Positions 34,697 through 43,769 of a stretch of DNA of 64,000 nt are shown here, in pieces. The stretch spans positions 1 through 64,000 of the forward strand of contig JBGCFQ010000025.1 of the NCBI GenBank assembly GCA_045106985.1, in the 5' to 3' direction. Under the pieces are notes generated by a model. That model made no database searches. It had not been told where the DNA came from and worked only from the letters and a program-made list of their open reading frames with translations. Position numbers and translations under genes: made by a program. The DNA is from JAUIET01 sp045106985. GTDB lineage: Bacteria > Pseudomonadota > Gammaproteobacteria > Pseudomonadales > JAUIET01. Position 1 is the stretch's first letter, and each line of letters opens with the position of its first letter.

Positions 34697-35806
34697 CTAA
34701 AGTCGAACGACCAGCTTGCCAAAGTTATTGCCGCTGAATAAACCAAGGAAAGCTTCAGGGGCGTTTTCCAAACCTTGCACTACATCTTCTTTGTACTTTA
34801 TTTTCCCTTCACTCATCCACTGTGCAACGTCGCCAACAAAGTCAGGTATGCGATGCGCATAATCAGAGATAATAAAACCCTGCATTTTGATTCTTTTGGT
34901 CAAAATCATCGACTGCAGCATAGACATGCGGTCGGGCCCGGGCGGCAACTCAGTTTGGTTGTAATGCGCGATTAAGCCGCAGACTGGCACACGCGCATGA
35001 TTGTTTAGCAAGGGCATAACGGCCTCCCAAGACGAGCCACCTACGTTCTCGAAATAGACGTCAATGCCATCCGGACACGCTGCAGCCAATTGCTCAGCCA
35101 TAGTGTCGTCGTAATGGCTAATACAGGCGTCGTAGCCAAGTTCTTTCACCGCGTAATCGCATTTCTCTTTGGCGCCAGCAATGCCAACAACACGACAACC
35201 TTTCAGTTTCGCTAATTGACCAACCACAGAGCCAACCGCACCAGTAGAAGCAGCAAGTACCACGGTATCCCCCGCTTTCGGTTCGCCAAGATCTAACAAT
35301 CCTACATAGGCAGTTAAGCCTGGCATGCCGAGTATGCCCAAGCCATAAGATTCATGCGTAATTCTTGGGTCCAATTTTCTAAGCCCTTGGCCGTTGCTGG
35401 TCTCATAAGACTGCCAGCCAGAACTCGAAAGAATCTTGTCGCCGGCTGCATAGTCAGGATGGTGGCTTTGTACAACTTCCGAAATAGTGCCACCTATCAT
35501 GGCGTCACCGACAGCTACGTTTGCTGCGTAACCCTTTGCCGCATTCATACGGCCGCGCATGTAAGGATCTAGCGATAAATAGCGAGTACGAAGTAACAGT
35601 TCTCCTTTTTCTGGCGCAATTATAGGGCTGCTTTCTAGCCGAAAGTTGCTCAATGTGGGTTTTCCAACCGGGCGAGACGCCAGCACAATGCGTTGATTTT
35701 CTGTGGCAGTAGCATCACTACTGCTGGACGCGTTGGCGAAAGCGGGTAGTAAGCCTGTGGCTGTCAACGCAAGGCTGGCACCGATAACTTCGCGACGTGT
35801 TTTCAT
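34697..35806 (-). CDS. NADP-dependent MDR oxidoreductase with a Tat-like signal
   Basis: 369 residues. Residues ~1-30 (KTRREVIGASLALTATGLLPAFANASS) look like a twin-arginine signal peptide. The rest is a zinc-free MDR reductase of the leukotriene B4 12-hydroxydehydrogenase/curA type: LRTRYLSLDPYMRGRMN, MPGLTAYVGLLDLGEPKAGDTVV, the nucleotide loop AASTGAVGSVVGQLAKLKGCRVVGIAG and DVYFENVGG. NADPH is cytosolic, so export of such an enzyme would be odd. A cytosolic-looking paralogue is encoded at 52609-53613. Confidence 0.88.
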   Translation of the reverse strand: MKTRREVIGASLALTATGLLPAFANASSSSDATATENQRIVLASRPVGKPTLSNFRLESSPIIAPEKGELLLRTRYLSLDPYMRGRMNAAKGYAANVAVGDAMIGGTISEVVQSHHPDYAAGDKILSSSGWQSYETSNGQGLRKLDPRITHESYGLGILGMPGLTAYVGLLDLGEPKAGDTVVLAASTGAVGSVVGQLAKLKGCRVVGIAGAKEKCDYAVKELGYDACISHYDDTMAEQLAAACPDGIDVYFENVGGSSWEAVMPLLNNHARVPVCGLIAHYNQTELPPGPDRMSMLQSMILTKRIKMQGFIISDYAHRIPDFVGDVAQWMSEGKIKYKEDVVQGLENAPEAFLGLFSGNNFGKLVVRL

Positions 35807-35845
35807 TCTGTGTACCTTAATGTAGTGAAAATTATATATTTGAAA

Positions 35846-36262
35846 CTAAATTCTATGGCGCTGGCTCGCAAATGCTTTTACTGCCAACGCAAAGCCCAAT
35901 ACGCCAATTAGATTAACGACTATTCCAGCAATACGCCAAAATTCCGAAGGCCATAACTCTTGGCTTTTTGTAAAGCCTCCATAAATGGCCATTGCTGCAG
36001 CAGTGAAGGCAATGCACGAGAGTGCTAAGTATATGGATTGCCAGTTTAGATGAAGACTTAGCCACAAAGAGCACAGCAGTAGGGCTGCAATTGAAACAAC
36101 GGTGAGAGAGGCTGTAGGCCCAATAGATTGCATTCCCTGATCATTTTGCCACATACCCACCACATTCCACACAATACACAAAAATGCATGAGTTGCCTGT
36201 GCATTGAAAGCCGTCTGATAGGTGGTTTTAGATGGCAATGCAGAACTGTTCGCTTGCGTCAT
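35846..36262 (-). CDS. Hypothetical four-helix membrane protein
   Basis: 138 residues with four hydrophobic segments (~27-40, 48-70, 75-95, 105-130). No family recognised. It is 39 bases upstream of the MDR gene on the same strand and 28 bases behind the GFA-like gene, so the three may form one transcript. Confidence 0.6.
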   Translation of the reverse strand: MTQANSSALPSKTTYQTAFNAQATHAFLCIVWNVVGMWQNDQGMQSIGPTASLTVVSIAALLLCSLWLSLHLNWQSIYLALSCIAFTAAAMAIYGGFTKSQELWPSEFWRIAGIVVNLIGVLGFALAVKAFASQRHRI

Positions 36263-36289
36263 TTCATAGTCTGTTGAGCTGAGTTCAAA

Positions 36290-36754
36290 TTACGCTGACA
36301 TGTTCTTAGACATCAATCGCATTGCGGCAAATTGGCTTCTTAGATAACCACTGTGCTTTGGTAAGTCATCCAACACCGCCTCTTTACGTCGGTCATAAAA
36401 AATATGCATTTTAGCAGGCGGAAGAATCACACTTTCGGAGTAGTTAGCAGCCGAAATAAATGCAATTCGCTTATCGCCTGAGCCAGCGGAAGCCATCACG
36501 GGCTTATCACAAGAGCCGCAGGTGCCGCGATCTATCGCAGGAAAAGATCTGTATTTATCAAACTTAATGTTGTGTTGTTCTGGCAGCTGCACGTGACTCC
36601 AGCTCAAAACAGTAACGTCTGCAAAAGCTTTGTTGTACAGTTTCTGGCAAATACTGCAATGACAGAAAAAACGAACCTTTGGAGCCGCGTTAACTTGAAA
36701 CGTTGTTTCTCCGCAGGGACATGAACAGTTGTGACTGGTGTTGGTATCGGTCAT
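36290..36754 (-). CDS. GFA-family (glutathione-dependent formaldehyde-activating-like) protein
   Basis: 154 residues from ATG 36754 (MTDTNTSHNC); an ATG at 36808 lacks support. The zinc ligands are in the usual spacing: CSCPCGETTFQV, FFCHCSICQKL and GTCGSCDKP. Members bind zinc as a two-centre fold. Despite the name, most are not proven formaldehyde enzymes. Confidence 0.82.
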   Translation of the reverse strand: MTDTNTSHNCSCPCGETTFQVNAAPKVRFFCHCSICQKLYNKAFADVTVLSWSHVQLPEQHNIKFDKYRSFPAIDRGTCGSCDKPVMASAGSGDKRIAFISAANYSESVILPPAKMHIFYDRRKEAVLDDLPKHSGYLRSQFAAMRLMSKNMSA

Positions 36755-37068
36755 TCTTATACGTCCGCGTTTTGTCTGAATAGTTGGTCTGTTCTTGCAA
36801 GGCCACACGCCCTAACTTAGCGCAGTGTTTCGGAAAACCTGCTTGCGAAGCTATTATGCCAGCTTGCGGCCGGCCTGACATGCGTCTAGCGAGATAGTCA
36901 CAGGCTATCTTTATGATTTTCAATAGAATGTGTGAGTGAGTTGCCTTGGACGTGCACATTCGCAGTGATTACCTGCGCCAGTGACAGGGCGTTTTTGTAG
37001 GCAAACATCGGTTACGCTATTATGCTACACAATGATAGACAGTTCGAAGCCGTAAAAGGGAGTAAGCG

Positions 37069-37632
37069 ATGACAATGCTAATTTTAGGCGTGGTGCTTTT
37101 TTTCACGCTACATATGATGCCATTTTGGATGCGCGGTTTCAGGTCAACTGTTATCAAGACAATGGGGGCAGGGCCGTACGCCGGAGTGTTCGCCTTATTG
37201 TCTTTGGCTTCTTTTGTTGTGATTGTGTTCGGTTGGAAGGCCGCCGAGTTGAGTTTACTATACGTGCCGCCTGCGTGGGGCCGCCACGCGACAATGCTTC
37301 TAGTGCTGGTAGGCATACTGCTATTTATTGCCAGTAACGCGCCTACCAATATACGCCGAGTTCTTAGGCATCCTCAGCTATTGGGCGTAAGTCTCTGGGG
37401 TATTGGCCACCTGCTCTCCAATGGCGAAACGCGATCCGCGGTGCTGTTTGGTGGAATGATTCTGTTCTCAGTGGTTGCTATGTGGTCTTCTAACAAGCGA
37501 GACGGTGAGTGGGAAAAGCGCGAAGCGGTTCCTGTGTCTCGCGATGTTGTGGTTGTTCTTATTGGCTTAGTCGTATTCAGCGCACTGCTCTACTTCCATC
37601 AATCCTTTACTGGCATGCCTGTTACCTTCTAG
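37069..37632 (+). CDS. NnrU-family membrane protein
   Basis: 187 residues with about five hydrophobic helices. It has the NnrU pattern: LHMMPFWMRGFR near the start, AAELSLLYVPPAWGRHATMLLV, NIRRVLRHPQLLGVSLWGIGHLLSNGETRSAVLFGG. The family is linked to denitrification in some bacteria and occurs alone in others; no nitrite or NO reductase genes are in the window. Confidence 0.88.
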   Translation: MTMLILGVVLFFTLHMMPFWMRGFRSTVIKTMGAGPYAGVFALLSLASFVVIVFGWKAAELSLLYVPPAWGRHATMLLVLVGILLFIASNAPTNIRRVLRHPQLLGVSLWGIGHLLSNGETRSAVLFGGMILFSVVAMWSSNKRDGEWEKREAVPVSRDVVVVLIGLVVFSALLYFHQSFTGMPVTF

Positions 37633-37973
37633 AGCTAGCATAAGTTGTGTTAAAAGCTTGCTTGAGTGCTAGCGTATAAAGATTTTACAATTGCCTGATG
37701 ACCCGTATAGCGCGCCGGTTAATCGATTAATGGCACCTTGATTCAGTTCTGCTAAGTTTTCTAATTCCTTTCTAATTCAAAGAGCTAACGGCCAAGGCAA
37801 AGACCTGAGCTACGGTGGTTAGCCTGCTTGTTAAGCCATGGTAAATGGCCTAAGAGTCGGCAACTTAAACTTACACTGGCACAAACAGCTGGATTTGCAG
37901 CAACAAATTGAGCAACCTAAGAGTGAAGAACATCCCTTCACAAATAAATAACTAATAACTAAAGGAAATTCTT
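37633..37973. other. Intergenic stretch before the glycine-rich gene
   Basis: 341 bases without an ORF I can support. GCTAGC occurs twice (~37636 and ~37667), giving a loose inverted repeat just after the NnrU gene. A ribosome binding site (AAAGGAAA) lies at the right edge. Confidence 0.4.
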
Positions 37974-38276
37974 ATGGAAGCTTTAATCCCTCTTATTATT
38001 CAAGGCTTGTCAGGAATGGCTGGCGGCGGTATTGCATCCAAGCTGTTAAAGGCTGGTGCCATGGCGATGTTACCGCGGCTGCTGTCCGGCATTCTTGGTG
38101 GCGTAGGCGGTGGTGCGGCGCTGGGCCCAATTATCGGTGGTTTATTGGGTGCTGCAGGTGGTGATGCTGGCGGTGGCCTCGACCTAGGTTCAATACTGGG
38201 TAATGTGGGTGGTGGTTTGTTAGGCGGAGGAGTGCTGTCGGGTATCGCGGGCAAGTTGCTTGGTGGTAAAGCTTAA
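37974..38276 (+). CDS. Glycine-rich hydrophobic small protein
   Basis: 100 residues, over a third Gly, with repeated LLGG, GGLLGGG and GGVGGGAA blocks and almost no charge after the first third. It has no cleavable signal. AAAGGAAATTCTT precedes ATG 37974. The composition recalls glycine-zipper membrane peptides. No defined family. Confidence 0.55.
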   Translation: MEALIPLIIQGLSGMAGGGIASKLLKAGAMAMLPRLLSGILGGVGGGAALGPIIGGLLGAAGGDAGGGLDLGSILGNVGGGLLGGGVLSGIAGKLLGGKA

Positions 38277-38298
38277 CCAACACGCTTGATAGTATTGT

Positions 38299-38310
38299 TA
38301 GAGCGCTCTA
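38299..38310. repeat. 12-bp perfect palindrome
   Basis: TAGAGCGCTCTA, 22 bases after the glycine-rich gene. Too short for a terminator; possible protein-binding site. Confidence 0.4.
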
Positions 38311-38427
38311 GCCTGTGATAAGGTAATGATTACGGGTTAGATTTGCTCTTTGCCCCCGCTCTTAGTCGTAGATAGCGATGAGTGCAGATAAGACTAAAAA
38401 ATTGGAATATCAAGGTAGGCACAAACC

Positions 38428-38859
38428 CTATGTTCTTAATTCCATGTCCACTCTGTGCATGCCAGGTCCCCAACCGTCATCGAGCTCACTGATTTTAACC
38501 GCACCATATCGCGCGAAAAACCCTTCCGATAAATGACTCGCCGCTATATCAATACAGGCTAGCTTTTCTTCAATAGCACGCTCTAGCGCTCGGTTCATTA
38601 TGTTCGAGCCCAGTCCGATTCCCTGTACTTGTGGTGAAAGTAAAATCCAATTCAAACTGCCTCCAATCAGTCCATAAGCGCCTACAACACTGCTGTCTAA
38701 GGTACAAAGCTCGTAGCCTATAGGGTTTTCATCTAGGAAGTTCTCGTAGTCGTTGCGTTCATTAGGTGCAAAATATTTGGGGCAATTTTCATCAAAGAGC
38801 CTAAGGCAGCTCGTTTTGCCACTGGGCTCAAAGGCTGTAAATGCAGTGTTAGGGCGCAT
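38428..38859 (-). CDS. GNAT-family N-acetyltransferase
   Basis: 143 residues. Acetyl-CoA binding motif A is visible as WILLSPQVQGIGLGSNIMNRALERA (the QGxGxG loop), followed by the CIDIAASHLSEGFFARYGAVKI end typical of GNAT enzymes. Substrate unknown. Four bases separate its start from the next gene's stop on the same strand. Confidence 0.85.
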   Translation of the reverse strand: MRPNTAFTAFEPSGKTSCLRLFDENCPKYFAPNERNDYENFLDENPIGYELCTLDSSVVGAYGLIGGSLNWILLSPQVQGIGLGSNIMNRALERAIEEKLACIDIAASHLSEGFFARYGAVKISELDDGWGPGMHRVDMELRT

Positions 38860-38863
38860 TGTT

Positions 38864-39370
38864 TTACTCGTCGAGTTGTTTATTTTTGCTTAGCCAGTTA
38901 ACAGCAAAATACAATGTAGCACCGATGGCTGCGCTGTATAGGCACAGCTGATGCAAAGTTTGGATAGAGATTAAGCCCAATAACTGGTTGCTGCTTGTGA
39001 AGGGAAAAAACGGTTCAACATCAGCGTGCATGATGCTGTCGAGCACTACATGACTGTAGCTGCCAATAAAGGCCGACAGCAATGCAACGTGCCAGGCAAT
39101 TTTCAGTTTCCAGCCATTGTTAAGACCCAACAAATGTAAGCCGACTTCAGACAAGTACTTTCCAGTAAGAGCTGAGAATACTGCAATCAAGCTAGCGCCA
39201 AGATAGGTGTGTGAAAAGCCATGTAGATGCCCTTCGCCGCTAATCATTACCAACAGCGGTTGAATGTCCATAATGATTTGAGCCCAACCAAATACCATCA
39301 AACTAAAACTGCCTTGCAACAGAGCTTTGACGAGTATTCCTGGGCCCATGTGAAATGGAGTGAATGGCAT
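38864..39370 (-). CDS. Membrane protein, YdjM/metal-dependent hydrolase-like
   Basis: 168 residues with four hydrophobic segments and conserved-looking His and Asp residues placed as in YdjM/DUF457-like proteins: FTPFHMGPG, AQIIMDIQPLL, HGFSHTYLGA, GSYSHVVLDSIMHADVEPFFP. These could form a metal site in the membrane. Activity has not been shown for most of the family. Confidence 0.65.
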   Translation of the reverse strand: MPFTPFHMGPGILVKALLQGSFSLMVFGWAQIIMDIQPLLVMISGEGHLHGFSHTYLGASLIAVFSALTGKYLSEVGLHLLGLNNGWKLKIAWHVALLSAFIGSYSHVVLDSIMHADVEPFFPFTSSNQLLGLISIQTLHQLCLYSAAIGATLYFAVNWLSKNKQLDE

Positions 39371-39426
39371 GCAGTTTACCGGCTGAATTTCTTAACGCTG
39401 GCGAGGCAAGTGTAAATGCTGACTTA

Positions 39427-40785
39427 TCAAGGCAGTTCGATTTGTGGTTGCTGAATCATCCGTCGTAGCGGGTACTTATAAAACAACACAATTGCGATAA
39501 TGAGTGATATCAGCTCTGCTATAGGTACCGTCACAAAAATGCCAGCATCCCCAAGCAGGTCTGGCAGCATCATCAAGAATAAAGAAGGCAAAATCAGGCT
39601 TCTAGAAAGCGCGATAATTCCGGATGGAAGAGGGCGATCCATTGCCGTGAAGTACGACGTTAAAGTGATGTTGGCTCCAATAAACAGCGACGCTGGCCAG
39701 AAGTAATAGATAAATTGCATCGCAATTTTCATTGTTTCACCGCCGTTTTCATTGATAAAGGCCGACACTAAAAATTGCGGCGCTAGTAGCATTAGTGCTG
39801 AAAAACCAAGGCCTACGGTCACTGTGCATGCCATGCAAATTTTTAAATACTGGCGAATGCGGTCGGGCTGTTTCGCGCCGTAGTTTTTGCTAACCAGCGG
39901 CTGCAAAGCATCAGTGAAACCGTAGCTAAGCATTACACCCAGAAATAAAATGTACTCCACTATGGTGAATGCGGCCACGCCGGAGGTACCAAAACGAGTA
40001 ATTAGAATCCAATTGAACATGAGCGTAACCACACCCACAGAAAGTTCGTTGGTGAACTCTGAAAAGCCATTGACCATAGAACGACCCACTGGCCGCCAAC
40101 TTCCTCTGGGTATTTGTATTCGAAGTTTTGAGCGTGCACTTAAAATGTGAGGAAGTAGAACAATTAGGATCGACGCGTTGGCGATAGACGTGGCCACAGC
40201 CGCTCCCAATACGCCCCATTCGAGCTCAACCACCAATAGCCAGTTCATGAGAACGTTGATTGCCGCGCTTAGCAGCAAAGAGCAGGAACCGAGAATAGGG
40301 TGGCCGTCTACAATCACGAAGTAATAGAGCACAAATGACAGCACGGCGAGTGGCGCGGCTAAAAATACGACCTGTAGATACTCAGTAACCAGCGGGCGCA
40401 ACTCGTCGTTGGTGCCAAGCAAGGCAACAAGCTGGTCGAGATAAATTAAACTCGGAATAGCGATCAGCAGAGAGATGGCCGTCGACACCAGGAGTGTTTT
40501 GCTGTAATTGTCTGATGCCGCGTGGGCATTGCCCTCGCCAAGAAATCTGCCGGTATTCACCGAGCCCCCAACCGCCATCATGAAGGCCAAAGCATAAAGC
40601 AGGGCAGTAGCTGGCATGGTTAGGTTGACCGCAGCCAGGGCGGCAGGGCCCACAAAATTGCCAAGAAACATAGCGTTAACGATTGACGCTGACGATAAGG
40701 CCAACATGCCGAGCAACGATGGTACGGCGTAGCGTATAAAAACCGTTAGAGGTTTTCCGGTGAGTGGATCGACGTCGGTAGACAT
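39427..40785 (-). CDS. MATE-family efflux transporter
   Basis: 452 residues with 12 hydrophobic segments in two homologous halves. The start (MSTDVDPLTGKPLTVFIRYAVPSLLGMLALSSASIVNAMFLGNFVG) and the second-half counterpart (GFSEFTNELSVGVVTLMFNWILI) are typical of MATE drug/cation antiporters of the DinF/NorM superfamily. Substrate unknown. Confidence 0.92.
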   Translation of the reverse strand: MSTDVDPLTGKPLTVFIRYAVPSLLGMLALSSASIVNAMFLGNFVGPAALAAVNLTMPATALLYALAFMMAVGGSVNTGRFLGEGNAHAASDNYSKTLLVSTAISLLIAIPSLIYLDQLVALLGTNDELRPLVTEYLQVVFLAAPLAVLSFVLYYFVIVDGHPILGSCSLLLSAAINVLMNWLLVVELEWGVLGAAVATSIANASILIVLLPHILSARSKLRIQIPRGSWRPVGRSMVNGFSEFTNELSVGVVTLMFNWILITRFGTSGVAAFTIVEYILFLGVMLSYGFTDALQPLVSKNYGAKQPDRIRQYLKICMACTVTVGLGFSALMLLAPQFLVSAFINENGGETMKIAMQFIYYFWPASLFIGANITLTSYFTAMDRPLPSGIIALSRSLILPSLFLMMLPDLLGDAGIFVTVPIAELISLIIAIVLFYKYPLRRMIQQPQIELP

Positions 40786-41142
40786 GGCCTGAAACTGCTT
40801 ACCTAGCGTAAAGGCGCACAGTGTACACCAGCTCGCGATTGAAAATATCTTATCGCTTGCAAGTCTTTTTCTCTAAATACTAGTGCCGCATATGAGTTAA
40901 GTGCAAAGTCTTCCTGCGACACTTAATAGAGGCTTTTAAATTCATCGCAATCAAAGGAATAGAGTACAAGCTGGGTGGCGGCGAGCAAGTGATGGAAGAG
41001 GTGTTTGGCTAACTTCGCCCAGCTAAAGCCGACCGAATCATAGGTTGGCGCCGGGATAAGCGAAGGCCAATCCCGGAGCATTCAGGGTTATTCTATAGAC
41101 ATCGCTAGTAGCTTATTGCAAAAGACTCTAGCTATCGGGTTT
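40786..41142. other. Intergenic stretch with one hairpin
   Basis: 357 bases. CCGGGAT (41051-41057) and ATCCCGG (41070-41076) form a 7-bp stem with a 12-base loop. A short plus-strand frame (ending at ~41012, KLGGGEQVMEEVFG) may be a gene remnant. Nothing else is supported. Confidence 0.4.
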
Positions 41143-41430
41143 TTAGGCTGGCTCTTCGTCCTTGACTAGTTCCTTTGCGGTATCGGCGGTTGATTCGACC
41201 GCTGATTCGGCAAGATCTGCGGTTTTCTCCCAGGCAGTGCTGCCTGCGTCTGTTACGCCATCAGCTACATTCTCTGCAACATTGCCTACAGTTTCAGACA
41301 CGTCTGAGGCTTTATCGCTAACGGCACTGGCTGCGTCTTGTGTTTTAGACCATGCGGCATTCCCGGCTTCAGTTACCTTTTCAACCAGTTTACTCGTTGC
41401 TGCTTTCGCTTTGTCTAGTATGCTGCTCAT
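41143..41430 (-). CDS. Amphipathic repeat protein, LEA/apolipoprotein-like
   Basis: 95 residues, with no Cys, His or Arg and very rich in Ala, Asp, Glu, Lys and Ser. Repeating units such as KAKAATSKLVEKVTEAGNAAWSKTQDAA and ADGVTDAGSTAWEKTADLAE show a roughly 11-residue period and two matching halves around AGNAAWSKT and AGSTAWEKT. Such sequences form amphipathic helices, as in group 3 LEA proteins, which protect against desiccation. GGAGAACT lies upstream. Confidence 0.65.
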   Translation of the reverse strand: MSSILDKAKAATSKLVEKVTEAGNAAWSKTQDAASAVSDKASDVSETVGNVAENVADGVTDAGSTAWEKTADLAESAVESTADTAKELVKDEEPA

Positions 41431-41681
41431 CGTTAGTTCTCCAAGTAATGTTGAAACTACTCACCGAGCTTGCGCGTCGAACACGCAACGGGTCAAGCGT
41501 ATTCAGGCGATTTAACGGAGTTTTGCATTGTGTAGATTGGGGGGTGAAGAGATTGAGAGTAGAGCATGTGGCACACGCTCGATTAAGAATATGGAATACT
41601 CTTTAGAAAAAACGCTGAGACGCGTTGGTTTTGCTTATTGCCTAGTGTTCGTGATGAACAAAATGGCCAATACATAAAGCA

Positions 41682-41712
41682 GAACAGCAGAACCCAAAGG
41701 GCGCTGCTGTTC
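41682..41712 (-). terminator. Likely terminator of the cold-shock gene
   Basis: GAACAGCAG (41682-41690) and CTGCTGTTC (41704-41712) form a perfect 9-bp stem, with CCC/GGG pairing inside the loop. It starts 22 bases after the stop codon and is followed on the transcribed strand by TGCTTTATG, a weak U-rich tail. Confidence 0.7.
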
Positions 41713-41733
41713 CTTCTCATATGTAGTTACTGA

Positions 41734-41940
41734 CTACAACGGCTGTACTTTGTTTGCGCAAGGACCTTTTTGGCCTTGGCCTACTTCGTACTCAACGGCT
41801 TGGCCGTCGTTCAATGTAGCGTATCCACCACCTGACTGAATTTCTGAATGATGAACAAACAAATCTTTGCCACCGTCTTCTGGAGTGATAAACCCGAAGC
41901 CTTTATCGGCGTTAAACCACTTAACTGTACCTTTACTCAT
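41734..41940 (-). CDS. Cold-shock protein, CspA family
   Basis: 68 residues. It has both RNA-binding motifs: KGFGFITPE (RNP1) and DLFVHHSEI (RNP2), in a five-stranded OB-fold of normal length. These proteins melt RNA structure at low temperature or during growth. The upstream ~350 bases lack other genes and could carry a long cold-responsive leader. Confidence 0.96.
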   Translation of the reverse strand: MSKGTVKWFNADKGFGFITPEDGGKDLFVHHSEIQSGGGYATLNDGQAVEYEVGQGQKGPCANKVQPL

Positions 41941-42295
41941 ACTGTGCTCTTTTCTCTAATAAGAATAGTGAGGGATATTATTCTGTTCTAGCTATCACCA
42001 TTACGAAAACAGATACTCAGGGCGATTGTACACTTATCCGGCGCCGTTTAGCACTGTTTCTGCAGTGTAAATGCTTTTTAATGTGCGAATTGTGCGAAAA
42101 AAGCGCTTAAATTGACCCTTTGTGAGGCATTTGGCACTGCGGCATGTGCTAAAGAGGGGGGATGAGCGAGCAGAAGTGTCTCACGGCAGAGTCCTCAAAC
42201 CTCCAGAAAGCGAGCAATTATAGAGGTGGAGCCCTGACCTAGGTGGTCGTTTATATCCGATTTGGCTGCATTTTCGAGAACATCTTCACATCTTT
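41941..42295. other. Leader/intergenic region of the cold-shock gene
   Basis: 355 bases without ORFs. It should contain the cold-shock promoter and leader. A small inverted repeat CACTG/CAGTG (42052-42067) is visible; I could not pick out a cold box with confidence. Confidence 0.35.
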
Positions 42296-43768
42296 CTAAG
42301 CTTTTAAGCGCCGGTATACAGTCGATGCGCTAACGCCAAGCTTTTGTGATGCTTCTGCAACATTGCCGTTGCATAGGTCAATTGCTCTATTGATTGCTCC
42401 GTCGATAATATGATTCAGCGGCACGATTTCATCTGCGAACTCGCCGCCCATTAGCTCTCTATTGGAAAGCACATCTAATTCATGCTCATCCAAGAGAATG
42501 CTGGCTGTCTCTTTGAGCGTCTGCACTGCTAAAAAGTCATCGCTGCTGTAATCTGACTTACGTCTACTGTAGCCAGCAGCAGTTACGATTGGCAGGGGCA
42601 GCATCGCAGGTGTTATACAGTTGCCATCAAAAAGCACCACAATACTTTGAATAACGTTCTGCAGTTCGCGCACGTTTCCTGGCCATGAATACAATCGCAT
42701 TAAAACTTCAGCTTCGGGGGAAATATCTGTAAACCGCTTGCCTTCGCGTTCGGCAAATACAGAGAGAAATTTCTTAGCAAACAATAGAATATCTTCACCG
42801 CGCTCCCTGAGAGGCGGTATGTGTATTTGAATCACGTTCAGCCTGTAGAACAAGTCTTGCCTAAACGTTCCGTTTCGAATTTGCTCTGCTGGGTCTTGAT
42901 TGGTAGCACAGATAAAACGGGTGTTTACCTGTTCAGTATGACTATTGCCGACCATAGAAAACATGCCAGTTTGAACAAAGCGAAGTAGTTTGCTTTGAAT
43001 ATCCAAGTCCATTTCGCCTATTTCGTCGAGAAATAAGCTGCCCTCATGGGCCATTTTTGCCATGCCGATGCGGTCACTGACCGCACCGGTAAAAGAACCT
43101 TTTACATGTCCAAACAACTCGCTTTCAGCAAGGCCATGCGGGATGGCAGCACAGTTGAGCGTCATTAGAGCTTGTTCGCTACGAAGGCTATGCTTATGTA
43201 TCAAAGTGGCGCATACATCTTTACCCGTGCCATTTTCCCCGGTGATAAATACGCTGGCGTTACTTTTAGCGGCCCCTATAATTCTCTGGTAAACGGCTTC
43301 GATTGCGTTGCTTGAGCCGATAAATTCATCGCCAGTGTGTTCGCGCAGGGAATCGCTCGCACGCCTGAGAAGATTTTTCTCCTCATGCATTACCAGGGCT
43401 TGAGTTATCCGTGAACCGAAGCGATCCAATTCGTAAGCATGACCTAGATCAATGAAATCAATAGCGCCTTTTAATATCGCGGCAATTTTTACTGATGCAG
43501 AACAATCTCGAGCCACCACGATGCTGGGCAACTTGTGACCATTCGTTTGAAGCCAGTCTAAAAAATCCAGCTCGTCGGTGCTTGAGGCGTCCAGCGTCAG
43601 AACTAACAATGTTGGTACGTTCTGTACTACGCTGTGTTCAGCCTGCTTGGCTGATTCATGTGTTTCTATAAACTTAGCCGCAACGCCAAGTGAGCATAAT
43701 ATAGAGCGCAGTTCTTGTCTGAGTGCGCCGGTCAGCACCACTCTATTGTCGAAATGTCGCAATGGCAC
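42296..43768 (-). CDS. Sigma-54-dependent activator of the pilus locus
   Basis: 490 residues. The N-terminal ~130 have a receiver-like fold (LLVLTLDASSTDELDFL, AAILKGAIDFIDL) but lack the usual acidic pair and the conserved Lys, so phosphorylation is doubtful. The AAA+ domain has Walker A GENGTGKD, the sigma-54 contact loop GSFTGA (a common GAFTGA variant), Walker B GSLFLDEIGEMD and the R-finger region. The C-terminal Fis-type helix-turn-helix is NVAEASQKLGVSASTVYRRLK. It is the last gene of the leftward pilus locus, one base after the usher gene. A sigma-54 promoter lies before the first pilin. Confidence 0.92.
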   Translation of the reverse strand: MPLRHFDNRVVLTGALRQELRSILCSLGVAAKFIETHESAKQAEHSVVQNVPTLLVLTLDASSTDELDFLDWLQTNGHKLPSIVVARDCSASVKIAAILKGAIDFIDLGHAYELDRFGSRITQALVMHEEKNLLRRASDSLREHTGDEFIGSSNAIEAVYQRIIGAAKSNASVFITGENGTGKDVCATLIHKHSLRSEQALMTLNCAAIPHGLAESELFGHVKGSFTGAVSDRIGMAKMAHEGSLFLDEIGEMDLDIQSKLLRFVQTGMFSMVGNSHTEQVNTRFICATNQDPAEQIRNGTFRQDLFYRLNVIQIHIPPLRERGEDILLFAKKFLSVFAEREGKRFTDISPEAEVLMRLYSWPGNVRELQNVIQSIVVLFDGNCITPAMLPLPIVTAAGYSRRKSDYSSDDFLAVQTLKETASILLDEHELDVLSNRELMGGEFADEIVPLNHIIDGAINRAIDLCNGNVAEASQKLGVSASTVYRRLKA

Positions 43769-43769
43769 C

